A DNA stretch of 6,791 bases, taken from the NCBI GenBank assembly GCA_036380435.1, contig DASVES010000214.1, forward strand, positions 1 to 6,791. The letters run 5' to 3'. Under the pieces are notes generated by a model that made no database searches, was not told the DNA's origin, and saw only the letters and a program-made list of their open reading frames with translations. Shown here piece by piece: positions 1 to 6,791 of the stretch. The stretch is from DASQDT01 sp036380435. Lineage in GTDB: Bacteria > Acidobacteriota > Blastocatellia > Pyrinomonadales > Pyrinomonadaceae. Position numbers and translations under genes: made by a program. Each line of letters begins with the position of its first letter. The first letter of the stretch is position 1.

Positions 1-1
1 C

Positions 2-636
<635 letters not shown>

Positions 637-640
<4 letters not shown>

Positions 641-3087
641 GCAGGCGACGACAGGGACGGCGGCCGAGATTATCCACGCCTCTCTCCGAGGCGCGCATGG
701 CCGTCGTCCGCACTCTCTCCCGGCCCTTTAATCGTCTCCCGCCCCTCGCGCGCTTCCTCGTCGGCTTCCTCGCTCTCACCTTACTGACCACGCTGCTCCT
801 CGCCTGGACGCGTTCGCAGATGCCCGCGGACGTTTATCAGGAGGGCGATGTCGTGCGCTCCGACGTAATCGCGCCCGCCGACATCACCGCCGTGGACGAG
901 GAGGAGACCAAGCGACGCCGCGCACAGGCCGCGGAGTCGGCCCCGCCCGTCTGGAGCTACGACCCGACGCGCGCCGAGTCGGCCGCGCAATCCTTCCGCA
1001 ACTCATGGGAGACGCTGAAGCGACAGTACGAGCGACGCCGCGGCGGCGACTCCAACTCGAACGGCGCGGCCGGCAACACGAGCGACGAGCGCGCCGACCT
1101 TCTCTGGCCCGGCGCGGGCAACCCCGCGGCAGTGGCCCGCGCCCTCGTCGCCCATCGCTTCGACGCCGGGGCCTTCGAGCAGCTCACGAACATGATCCGT
1201 GAGTCGGGTGAGGGCTACGTCTACGACGATGCGGAGGCCGTCCACCTGCGTAAGGAGTTGCGCGTCGTGGACTCGCTTTCGGGCACGCAGACGGACGTGT
1301 CGCAGAACCGCGCGTTCTCGCTCTCGCTCGCGCGCGGCGGATTGCGCGGGCGCGCCTCGCAGCTCTCGGGTTGGACGCCGGAGGAGCGCGAGGTCGTCGC
1401 CTCGGCGGTGCTGCCGCTGCTCGGCGCGTCGATCACCTTCGACCGGACGGCGACGGAGGCGGCACGACTCGCGGCGGCCGAGGCCGTCGCGCCGGTCGTC
1501 GTCTCGCTCAAGCGCAACCAGATCGTCGCGCGCGAGCACGACAGCGCCACGCCGCAGACGCTCGCGCAGCTCGCCGCCATCCGCTCTTACGGCCGCACGA
1601 CCCGCCGCCCGCACCACTTCGTCGGCATCTTCCTGCTCGTCGCCGCGCTCTACGGCGCCGCCTGGCGCTTCATCGAATACCGTAGCTCGACCACGACGCT
1701 GTCGCTCTCGAAGGCGAAGGCGTTCTCGCTCGTCGCGCTCTCGCTGCTCGTCCAGTTGTTGCTGATGCGCGTCGGCTTCCTCCTCGCGCAGAGCATCTCG
1801 GGGCAGTCGATGACGCCGCCCCTTAACGACCCCGTCGTGTGGAGCTTCGCGATCCCCTTCGCGGCGGGCGCGCTCCTCATCGCGATGCTTGTGGACACAC
1901 AGCTCGCGCTCATCGCGGGCGTGCTCGCGGCCATCTTCGCCGGCCTGCTCGCGCCCAACGGCATCCTCATGGCCTGCTACGCGCTCGTCTCCTCGTCGGC
2001 CGCCATCTACGGCATGGGCCGCTACCGCGAGCGGCAGTCCGTGACGCTCGCCGGCCTCATCGTCGGCCTGATCAACGCGCTCATCGCCGTCGCCATCCTG
2101 CTCACGGCCCAGCAGCCCCTGACGCTCAATACCGCGCTCCTCGCGATGGGCTGCGGCCTCCTCGGCGGCGTGCTCACCACCATCTTCACGGCCGGCGGAC
2201 TCCCCATCAACGAATCGATGTTCGGCATCCTCACCGACGTGAAACTGCTGGAGCTGTCGAACGCCGATCTGCCCGTGCTCGGACAACTCGCCCTGCGCGC
2301 GCCCGGCACCAACCAGCACTCGCACGCCGTCGGACAACTTGCCGAAGACGCCTGCCGCGCCATCGGCGCTAACCCCTTGCTCGCGCGCATCGGCGCCCTC
2401 TACCACGACATCGGCAAGCTCGCCGCCCCCGACCACTTCATCGAGAACCAGTCGGGCGACAACCCGCACGACCGCCTGCGCCCGCAGCAGAGCGCGCGCA
2501 TCATCACGAGCCACGTCACCTACGGCCTCAAGCTCGCCCGCGAGATCGGCCTCCCCACGCAAATCTCCGACTTCATCCCCCAGCACCACGGCACGCGCAC
2601 GCTCCACTTCTTCCTCCGCAAGGCGCAGGCGCAGGCCGCCGAAGGCGAGACTGTGGAAGAAGCCGAGTTTCGTTACCCCGGCCCCAAGCCGCAGTTCAAG
2701 GAGGCGGCCGTGATGATGCTCGCCGACTCCTGCGAGGCCGCCGCGCGCTCGCTCGCCCGCCCCGACCCCGAGAACATCCGCGCCATCGTCACCAAAATCT
2801 TCGACGCCATCCTCTCGGACGGCCAGCTCGACGAGTGCGACCTGACGCTTCGCGAAGTCACGAGCATCCGCGAGACCATCATCGCCTCGCTCACCGCCAT
2901 CTACCATGCGCGCATCGACTACCCCGGCTTCAACCCGCCCTCGCTCGACCCCACACGCCCCCCGCTCCCTCCAGCCGACCTCGACAGCGAGGAGCGCGGC
3001 GTCGGCTACCGTCGCCCCTCCGAAGTCCCCATCAGCAAGGGCGGCGAGGTCGAAGATGAGGCGCTGACGGGCGAGGGCAAGAGGTAG
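637..3087 (+). CDS. pgpH: 7TM receptor-type HD phosphohydrolase, probable cyclic di-AMP phosphodiesterase (PgpH/YqfF family)
   Basis: Members of this family hydrolyse the second messenger c-di-AMP to pApA at the inner face of the membrane. Of 816 residues, about 38-57 form an N-terminal membrane anchor. Residues 60-325 are the extracytoplasmic domain typical of the family, with the EGDVVRSDVIAP start. Residues about 326-525 contain seven hydrophobic segments, and a linker (TDVKLLELSNADLP) leads into the HD domain. The metal-binding set is complete: H561 in NQHSH, H590-D591 in YHDIGK, H626 in ITSHV, H650-H651 in QHHGT and D697 in LADSCEAA. The last 60 residues are proline-rich and charged. Start ATG 637 overlaps the hflX stop and has no clear Shine-Dalgarno, which fits translational coupling. 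ATG 697 (M21), preceded by GAGG five bases upstream, is an alternative. Family identity is seen directly; c-di-AMP as substrate is inferred from characterised relatives. Confidence 0.93.
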
Positions 3088-3171
3088 AGTTTTTTCTGAC
3101 GATTCCAGAACCCGGCGTCGTGCTGCCCCGTAAGAAAATGTAGGCCGGGCGGTTGCTCGTTATCTACTATC

Positions 3172-3181
3172 AGGAAGGAGG
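3172..3181 (+). promoter_or_regulatory. Strong Shine-Dalgarno site for the zinc-ribbon gene
   Basis: AGGAAGGAGG lies eight bases before the ATG at 3190, at near-ideal complementarity and spacing. It is by far the clearest ribosome binding site in the window; the other starts have weak or no Shine-Dalgarno. It fixes the start at 3190 and suggests efficient, independent initiation. The 102-bp gap also holds a T6 run (3090-3095) just after the pgpH stop and a short CCCGGC/GCCGGG pair (3111-3116 with 3144-3149, loop of 27), neither of which makes a convincing terminator. No good -35/-10 pair was found. Confidence 0.85.
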
Positions 3182-3189
3182 CGGCAGCA

Positions 3190-3738
3190 ATGTATTGTCC
3201 GCAATGCGCGACACCACACACGGACGGCGCGAAGTTCTGTCGCTCCTGTGGGACGGAAATGGAGGCCGTGGCGCTGGCGCTGAGCGGCAAGTCTGTGCAA
3301 GTTGCTGAGCGCGGCGGAGAGAAGGTCGAGGTTAAGACCCGGCAGGACTGGCAGGAGAAGCACATCGAAGGCGTCAAAGGTATCGTCAGCGGGGCGATCC
3401 TGCTGGCGGTGTCGCTGCTAATAGGCGTCGCCCTGGCGTTGTTCGTGCCGGGAGATGCTCCGTGGATACTCATCTGGATGGTCTTCTTCGGATGGCTGGC
3501 CGTCTGGGGCGGCATCGAGATGGCTAGCGGCGTCGGCGGTGTGATCGAGGCGAAAGGCAGATTGCGCATGATGAAACAGGCGGGCACTGAGCCTGCCATT
3601 GACGCGTCACCTCAGCAGTTGTCGTCTTCCGGCGAGCCGGTGACGATTGAGCATTCTTCCAGCGCTTCGAGGTCAACGCCTCCGCTGAGTGTCACCGAGG
3701 GGACGACGCGGCATCTCGACGAGTTTGTCGAGAAGTAG
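3190..3738 (+). CDS. Zinc-ribbon, two-transmembrane-segment protein of unknown function
   Basis: The 182-residue protein opens with a four-cysteine zinc ribbon (C3-x2-C6 and C17-x2-C20, in YCPQCATPH and KFCRSCGTE). A polar stretch (21-62) with alternating charges follows. Two hydrophobic segments come next, about 64-86 and 91-112, the second rich in Trp and Gly and reading into a GVGGVIEAKGRLRMMK exit. A Ser/Pro-rich, probably disordered linker leads to the end, SVTEGTTRHLDEF (167-179). The ribbon is predicted cytoplasmic, with the two helices forming a hairpin in the membrane. Recalled acidobacterial zinc-ribbon proteins carry similar VTE-x-TTR-x-L endings, suggesting a docking motif, but this is memory and not a search. 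Codon use is less GC3-biased than in pgpH. The start is set by the strong ribosome binding site. Function is unknown; a sensor or scaffold role would be speculation. Confidence 0.88.
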   Translation: MYCPQCATPHTDGAKFCRSCGTEMEAVALALSGKSVQVAERGGEKVEVKTRQDWQEKHIEGVKGIVSGAILLAVSLLIGVALALFVPGDAPWILIWMVFFGWLAVWGGIEMASGVGGVIEAKGRLRMMKQAGTEPAIDASPQQLSSSGEPVTIEHSSSASRSTPPLSVTEGTTRHLDEFVEK

Positions 3739-3808
3739 GGTTGCGCGCATCATGCCGTCCATGTCGCGCCAACAGTCATTCGTGTCGAGCCATCCTAAAA
3801 CTTTCATC

Positions 3809-4762
3809 ATGCCCAGTTGGCAAGCGCGCTGTCTGAACGGGGTCGTCCGGGTGCTCATCCGCAGACGGACGTGGGGAAATGACGAGCGGGCGGTCGCTCG
3901 CCGCGCGCGTCGCCTGTTCGGCACGCCCGCGCCGTTTCACTTGCTTCGGACTCGTGGGCTGCGCCTCGAACAAGTTGACGATGCGGGCGTGCGCGGCGAG
4001 TGGGTGACGTGTGAGAACCCGGAGCGGGGCGTGATTCTATACGTTCACGGTGGCGGCTTCGTGTCCTGCTCGGCCGCCACACACCGCCCCATCACGGCCG
4101 CCCTCGCGCGCCTCGCCCGCCAACGCGTCTTCAGCATCAACTATCGCCTTGCGCCCGAACATCGCTTCCCGGCGGGGCTGGACGACGCCTTCGCCGCCTA
4201 CCGCTGGCTGCTCGGGCGCGCTCTGTCCGCGAGCGATATCTCCATCGCCGGAGATTCAGCCGGCGGCAACCTCGTGCTCGGCGTCCTGCTGCGGGCGCGC
4301 GACGCGGGGCTGCCGCTGCCAGCGTCCGCCGTGTGCTTCTCGCCGTGGACTGATCTGGCGGGCACGGGCGACTCCGTGCGCCTCAACGACGGGCGTTGCG
4401 CCATGTTTCGCCCGGAGAGCATTGACGAGTTTGCTGCCAGCTACCTCGACGGCATGTCGTCAACGCGCGACCCACGCGCGTCGCCCGTCTACGCCGACCT
4501 CGGCGGATTACCGCCGCTGCTTCTGCAAGTCGGCTCGACGGAGTTGCTGCTCGATGACGCACGCCGCGTCCATCATAAAATTCTGAAGACCGGCGGGAGC
4601 AGCCGGCTGGAGATTTTCGACGACGTGTTCCACTGCTGGCAGATGCTCGACGGCTTCGTCCCCGAGGCGCGCACGGCGCTGCGGCAGGCCGCCGACTTCA
4701 TCCGCTCACACGCGCCGGCGGCAGAAGTTGTGCCGTCAGGCAACGGCAATCCAAACATCTGA
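3809..4762 (+). CDS. Alpha/beta-hydrolase, hormone-sensitive lipase (family IV) esterase
   Basis: Predicted cytoplasmic carboxylesterase acting on short-chain acyl esters. In the 317-residue form starting at ATG 3809, the oxyanion-hole motif HGGGF is at 80-84, the nucleophile elbow GDSAGGN at 148-154 gives Ser150, and DDVFHCWQM gives the catalytic His275. The acidic member lies in VGSTELLLDDA; E245 aligns with the usual Asp position of the DPLxDE motif, with D249/D250 nearby. The SINYRLAPEHRFPAGLDDA and CFSPWTDL blocks are typical of the family. No signal peptide is seen. The start is uncertain: in-frame ATGs exist at 3689 (inside the preceding gene), 3752 and 3761. I prefer 3809 because MPSWQARCLN resembles family N-termini, the resulting length is normal, and 3752-3808 has non-coding-like base use. 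None of these starts has a good Shine-Dalgarno. Natural substrate unknown. Confidence 0.92.
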   Translation: MPSWQARCLNGVVRVLIRRRTWGNDERAVARRARRLFGTPAPFHLLRTRGLRLEQVDDAGVRGEWVTCENPERGVILYVHGGGFVSCSAATHRPITAALARLARQRVFSINYRLAPEHRFPAGLDDAFAAYRWLLGRALSASDISIAGDSAGGNLVLGVLLRARDAGLPLPASAVCFSPWTDLAGTGDSVRLNDGRCAMFRPESIDEFAASYLDGMSSTRDPRASPVYADLGGLPPLLLQVGSTELLLDDARRVHHKILKTGGSSRLEIFDDVFHCWQMLDGFVPEARTALRQAADFIRSHAPAAEVVPSGNGNPNI

Positions 4763-4800
4763 CACCGGGCGCCCGAAGCCCGCAAGGTATCTCGTCAATC

Positions 4801-5187
4801 ATGGAAATCAAAAACATACTCACGCAAAACGCCCCCGCGCCGGGAGGCCATTATTCACAGGCCGTCGTCCACAACGGCCTCGTCTACGTCGCCGGCCAGC
4901 TCGCCATCGACCCGCGGACGGGCGAGCGAAAGCTTGGCTCAATCGAGGAGCAGACGGAGCAGGTGCTCCGCAACGTGGCCGCGATTCTGGAGGCGGCCGG
5001 CAGCGACCTGAGCCGAGTCCTGAAGATGACCGTCTACGTCGCGGACATCGAACTGTGGGCGGCGGTCAACACCGTCTACGCGCGCGTCATGGGCGAACAC
5101 CGCCCGGCTCGCGCCATCGTCCCGACCAAAGAACTACACTACGGCTTCCTCGTCGAGATCGACGCCATCGCCGCGACGAACCCCTGA
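4801..5187 (+). CDS. RidA/YjgF/YER057c/UK114-family protein
   Basis: RidA proteins are small trimeric enzymes that hydrolyse reactive enamine/imine intermediates such as 2-aminoacrylate, released by PLP enzymes, protecting the cell from them. The 128-residue length is normal. Landmarks are APAPGGHYSQAV (Tyr18), YVAGQLAIDPRTGE, the EEQTEQVLRNVAAILEAAGSDLSRVLKMTVYV helix-strand block, and HRPARAIV with Arg104, the residue that binds the substrate carboxylate in archetypal RidA. Glu119 in LVEIDAIA matches the conserved active-site Glu. Differences from E. coli RidA in my recalled alignment are Ala31 for Ser30 and Ile106 for Cys107, and an LHYG segment before the last strand, so it may belong to a non-archetypal Rid subgroup; no symbol is given for that reason. 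It starts 38 bases after the esterase stop, with only a distant AAGG upstream. Confidence 0.93.
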   Translation: MEIKNILTQNAPAPGGHYSQAVVHNGLVYVAGQLAIDPRTGERKLGSIEEQTEQVLRNVAAILEAAGSDLSRVLKMTVYVADIELWAAVNTVYARVMGEHRPARAIVPTKELHYGFLVEIDAIAATNP

Positions 5188-5252
5188 CGAACGGCCGGCC
5201 CGGCGTGACCCCAAAAGTGGAACCAATCACCTTCCGCCCCTGAATCAAAAAC

Positions 5253-6257
5253 ATGAGGCTCAAACTCGCCCTCGCGCTCGCCTTCCTGTGCTGCGCGCAA
5301 AGCGCGGCGGCGCAGGCGAGACCGCGCGTCCGTGAGGCCGACCGCGTCCGGCTGGCTGAGGCTTTCAGGCTTGGCGAAACTCTCGGCGACCGTATCTGGA
5401 CGGGATGGAGCAAGGCGCCCTTTGCGGTGCTGCTCGTCACGCCGGAGGGCGAGTTTCTTGTACGCCATCCCAAACCGCCGCAGGACTTCGCGCCCGTCGG
5501 CCACGATCCGCTCCTGCGCGGCGAAGTGTTCTTCCGCGAGCCGAAGCTCAACCCGGCCTTGCTCGCCACCTTCCCCGTCGGCGGCGTGCCCACCATCGTC
5601 ATCGGTCAGGCGGAAAATACCGCGTCGAAGACCTCCACGCCCTGGGTGTTGACGGTGCTCCACGAACACTTTCACCAGTTGCAATACTCACAGCCAAACT
5701 ATTACGACGCCGTGGGCGGCCTGAACCTCTCGCGCGGCGACCAGACGGGGATGTGGATGCTCAACTTCGCCTTCCCCTACCGGGAAGCCGAAGTGCAGAG
5801 CCGGTTCGAGTCACTCAGCAAACTTCTCGCCGAGGCGTTGCAGGCGCGCGGGAAGAAAGACTTCTCCACCCGGCTCGCGCGCTACCTCGAAGCGCGTCGG
5901 GTCTTCGCTTCGGCACTCGCCCCTGACGATTACAGGTACTTCTCTTTTCAGGTGTGGCAGGAGGGCGTGTCGCGATACACGGAGTACCGGATTGCCGAGC
6001 TGGCGGCGAAGAGTTACAAGCCGAGCAAGGGATTTCGGGAGCTAAAGGATTACACGCCCTTCGCGGAAGTCGCCGACCGCAGCCATCAAGGCGTGCTCAG
6101 TGAATTGACCACGCTCCGTCTGGAGAGTTACGGGCGTGTGGCTTTCTATCCGCTGGGCGCGGGCGAGGGGCTGCTGCTCGACAGGGTCAACAGGCGTTGG
6201 CGGGATCGCTACTTCGCCGACAAGTTTTATCTCGAAAAGTATTTCGGCGCGCGTTGA
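5253..6257 (+). CDS. Secreted HEXXH protein, putative zinc-metallopeptidase-like (family not recognised)
   Basis: The 334-residue protein has a clean Sec signal peptide: MRLK, a hydrophobic core (about 5-15) and AAAQA around 18-22 for signal peptidase I cleavage. The two cysteines at 13-14 do not form a lipobox. The mature part has HEHFHQLQ at 137-144, matching HEXXH with zinc ligands H137 and H141 and catalytic E138. About 95 residues later VWQEGVSRYTEY (234-245) resembles the W-x-EG-x-A-x-Y block that supplies the third ligand in many gluzincin-type peptidases, making E237 the best candidate. Other conserved-looking blocks are TFPVGGVPTIVIGQAENT (106-123), DQTGMWMLNFAFPYREAE (163-180), and GAGEGLLLDRVNRRWRDRY (302-320). 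I recall hypothetical acidobacterial proteins with similar blocks but no named family. No Shine-Dalgarno precedes the start at 5253. Peptidase activity is inferred from motifs only. Confidence 0.9.
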   Translation: MRLKLALALAFLCCAQSAAAQARPRVREADRVRLAEAFRLGETLGDRIWTGWSKAPFAVLLVTPEGEFLVRHPKPPQDFAPVGHDPLLRGEVFFREPKLNPALLATFPVGGVPTIVIGQAENTASKTSTPWVLTVLHEHFHQLQYSQPNYYDAVGGLNLSRGDQTGMWMLNFAFPYREAEVQSRFESLSKLLAEALQARGKKDFSTRLARYLEARRVFASALAPDDYRYFSFQVWQEGVSRYTEYRIAELAAKSYKPSKGFRELKDYTPFAEVADRSHQGVLSELTTLRLESYGRVAFYPLGAGEGLLLDRVNRRWRDRYFADKFYLEKYFGAR

Positions 6258-6334
6258 CCGCGACACTTTGCAAACCTCTCGGCGACGCACTTATCAGCGG
6301 GCTTTATAGTCATTAGGTGAGTGAAGGCAGAAGT

Positions 6335-6436
6335 GATTCACCGCGGAGGCGCAGAGGACGCGGAGGGGCGCGGATGCTTGAACCGAACTCAACTCTCTGC
6401 GCTTCCTCCGCGTCCTCCGCGCCTCCGCGGTGAATC
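6335..6436. repeat. Near-perfect 32-bp inverted repeat in a convergent spacer
   Basis: The left arm (6335-6366) and right arm (6405-6436) are reverse complements at 31 of 32 positions; the only mismatch is A6353 opposite C6418. The 38-base loop (6367-6404) contains a further partial GCGC pairing near its ends. Each arm starts with GATTCACCGCGGAGG and is itself a loose tandem of about 9-bp units (GCGGAGGC, GCAGAGGA, GCGGAGGG, GCGGATGC). The element sits between two convergent genes, where it could fold in RNA from either strand and limit read-through, though no clear T-run follows on either side. Similar GGAGG-CGCAGAGG-ACGCGG palindromes are, from memory, common dispersed repeats in acidobacterial and other environmental genomes. 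The rest of the 6258-6466 spacer shows nothing supportable. Confidence 0.9.
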
Positions 6437-6466
6437 TACTTTCATTCCACTCAAGTAAAGAGCGCG

Positions 6467-6791
6467 CTAAAACTTTCCCTTTAGCCTCTCGTAAGTCGTC
6501 CGCAGGTCTTCGGGGAGGACGCGGGTTTCGCCGACGGTGGTCATGAAGTTGGCGTCGCCCGACCAGCGGGGCATGACGTGGAGGTGTACGTGATCGGCCA
6601 CGCCGGCTCCGGCCGCCTGTCCGAGGTTCATTCCGAGGTTGAAGCCATGCGGGCGATAGGCGTCGCGCAGCAGGACGAGAGCGCGCTTGGAGAGGTCCAT
6701 TAGCTCATCCGTGGCCTGCTTCGAGACGGCGTCGAGGTCGGGGGCGTGTTCGAGTGGGACGATGAGGAGGTGGCCGCTGACGTAAGGATAG
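6467..6791 (-). CDS. HIT-domain nucleotide hydrolase/phosphorylase, C-terminal part (5' end outside window)
   Basis: Reading leftward from the right edge, the frame stays open from base 6790 and encodes 107 residues beginning YPYVSGHLLIVPLEHAPDLD, then a helix, then HGFNLGMNLGQAAGAG, and the histidine triad DHVHLHVMPRW. It ends DANFMTTVGETRVLPEDLRTTYERLKGKF and stops at TAG (6467-6469). The HVHLH histidines lie at about 6592-6578. This arrangement (YPY-SGH, GFN-GMN-G, GAG-DH-H-H-V-PRW-GD-NFM, GETRVLPE) is typical of the HIT branch annotated as diadenosine tetraphosphate (Ap4A) hydrolase or ATP adenylyltransferase-like, which cleaves dinucleoside polyphosphates in the cytoplasm. The ATG at 6700 is internal, since conserved family sequence continues upstream of it. 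It faces the HEXXH gene across the palindromic spacer. HIT membership is secure; the exact substrate is not. Confidence 0.95.
   Translation of the reverse strand, partial: YPYVSGHLLIVPLEHAPDLDAVSKQATDELMDLSKRALVLLRDAYRPHGFNLGMNLGQAAGAGVADHVHLHVMPRWSGDANFMTTVGETRVLPEDLRTTYERLKGKF

Noticed and set aside
1199..1765. Arg/Ser-rich open frame on the plus strand within pgpH
   Set aside because: Out-of-frame shadow with repetitive Arg/Ser composition and no independent start signals.
1003..2907. A 634-residue open frame on the minus strand, antisense to pgpH
   Set aside because: It is a by-product of extreme C/G third-position bias in pgpH. Its product is Arg/Glu/Gly-rich low complexity with no motif, while the plus strand matches a known family along its length.
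3085..3100. T6 run after the pgpH stop as an intrinsic terminator
   Set aside because: No stable GC hairpin directly precedes the T-run.
3689..3751. Upstream in-frame start for the esterase at 3689
   Set aside because: It would overlap the zinc-ribbon gene by 50 bases and add an N-terminus unlike the family.
4728..5243. 171-residue open frame overlapping the RidA gene
   Set aside because: Arg/Pro-rich shadow; the RidA frame is unambiguous by family motifs.
5283..5300. Cys-Cys in the signal peptide of the HEXXH protein as a lipobox
   Set aside because: The residue before the first Cys is Leu and before the second is Cys, not Gly/Ala/Ser; AAAQA downstream fits signal peptidase I better.
5087..5684. 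Two minus-strand open frames across the start of the HEXXH gene
   Set aside because: They overlap the signal peptide region and the RidA end, show no domain, and reflect GC bias.
6301..6312. TATAGT at 6305-6310 as a -10 promoter element
   Set aside because: No -35-like hexamer at proper spacing, and the only sequence downstream on that strand is the palindrome and an antisense gene end.
6335..6436. CRISPR array
   Set aside because: Only two arms in inverted orientation and no direct repeats with spacers.

Overview
The window is GC-rich bacterial chromosome with tightly packed genes. Six genes read left to right and one partial gene enters from the right edge on the minus strand. Gene style and content point to a soil-type Acidobacteriota, perhaps Blastocatellia. 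The hints are a hflX-pgpH pair, a small zinc-ribbon/two-TM protein, a secreted HEXXH protein of unknown family, and a CCGCGGAGG-type intergenic inverted repeat. This placement is inference from recalled family resemblance, not from a marker gene.

Left block (1-3087): the C-terminal part of the ribosome-associated GTPase HflX runs in from the left edge and ends in an acidic tail. Its stop overlaps by four bases (ATGA) the start of an 816-residue 7TM/HD phosphohydrolase of the PgpH (YqfF) type, predicted to degrade cyclic di-AMP. The two are almost certainly co-transcribed and probably translationally coupled.

Middle block (3190-5187): after a 102-bp gap with an excellent ribosome binding site come a membrane protein with an N-terminal zinc ribbon and a C-terminal TTRHL-type tail, then an HSL-family (family IV) alpha/beta-hydrolase with a visible catalytic triad, then a RidA/YjgF-family protein. 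All are on the same strand with short gaps, so shared transcription is possible, but no common pathway is evident.

Right block (5253-6791): a secreted protein with a signal peptide, an HEXXHxxQ motif and a downstream WQEGxxRY motif looks like an undescribed zinc-peptidase-like (gluzincin-like) family. It converges with a minus-strand HIT-domain nucleotide hydrolase/phosphorylase that is cut by the right edge. The 209-bp convergent spacer carries a nearly perfect 32-bp inverted repeat built of roughly 9-bp purine-rich subunits, probably a dispersed palindromic element.

No tRNA, rRNA, CRISPR array, insertion sequence or phage gene was seen. The main objects of interest are the secreted HEXXH protein, the palindromic repeat, the zinc-ribbon protein with its short conserved-looking tail, and the hflX-pgpH coupling.
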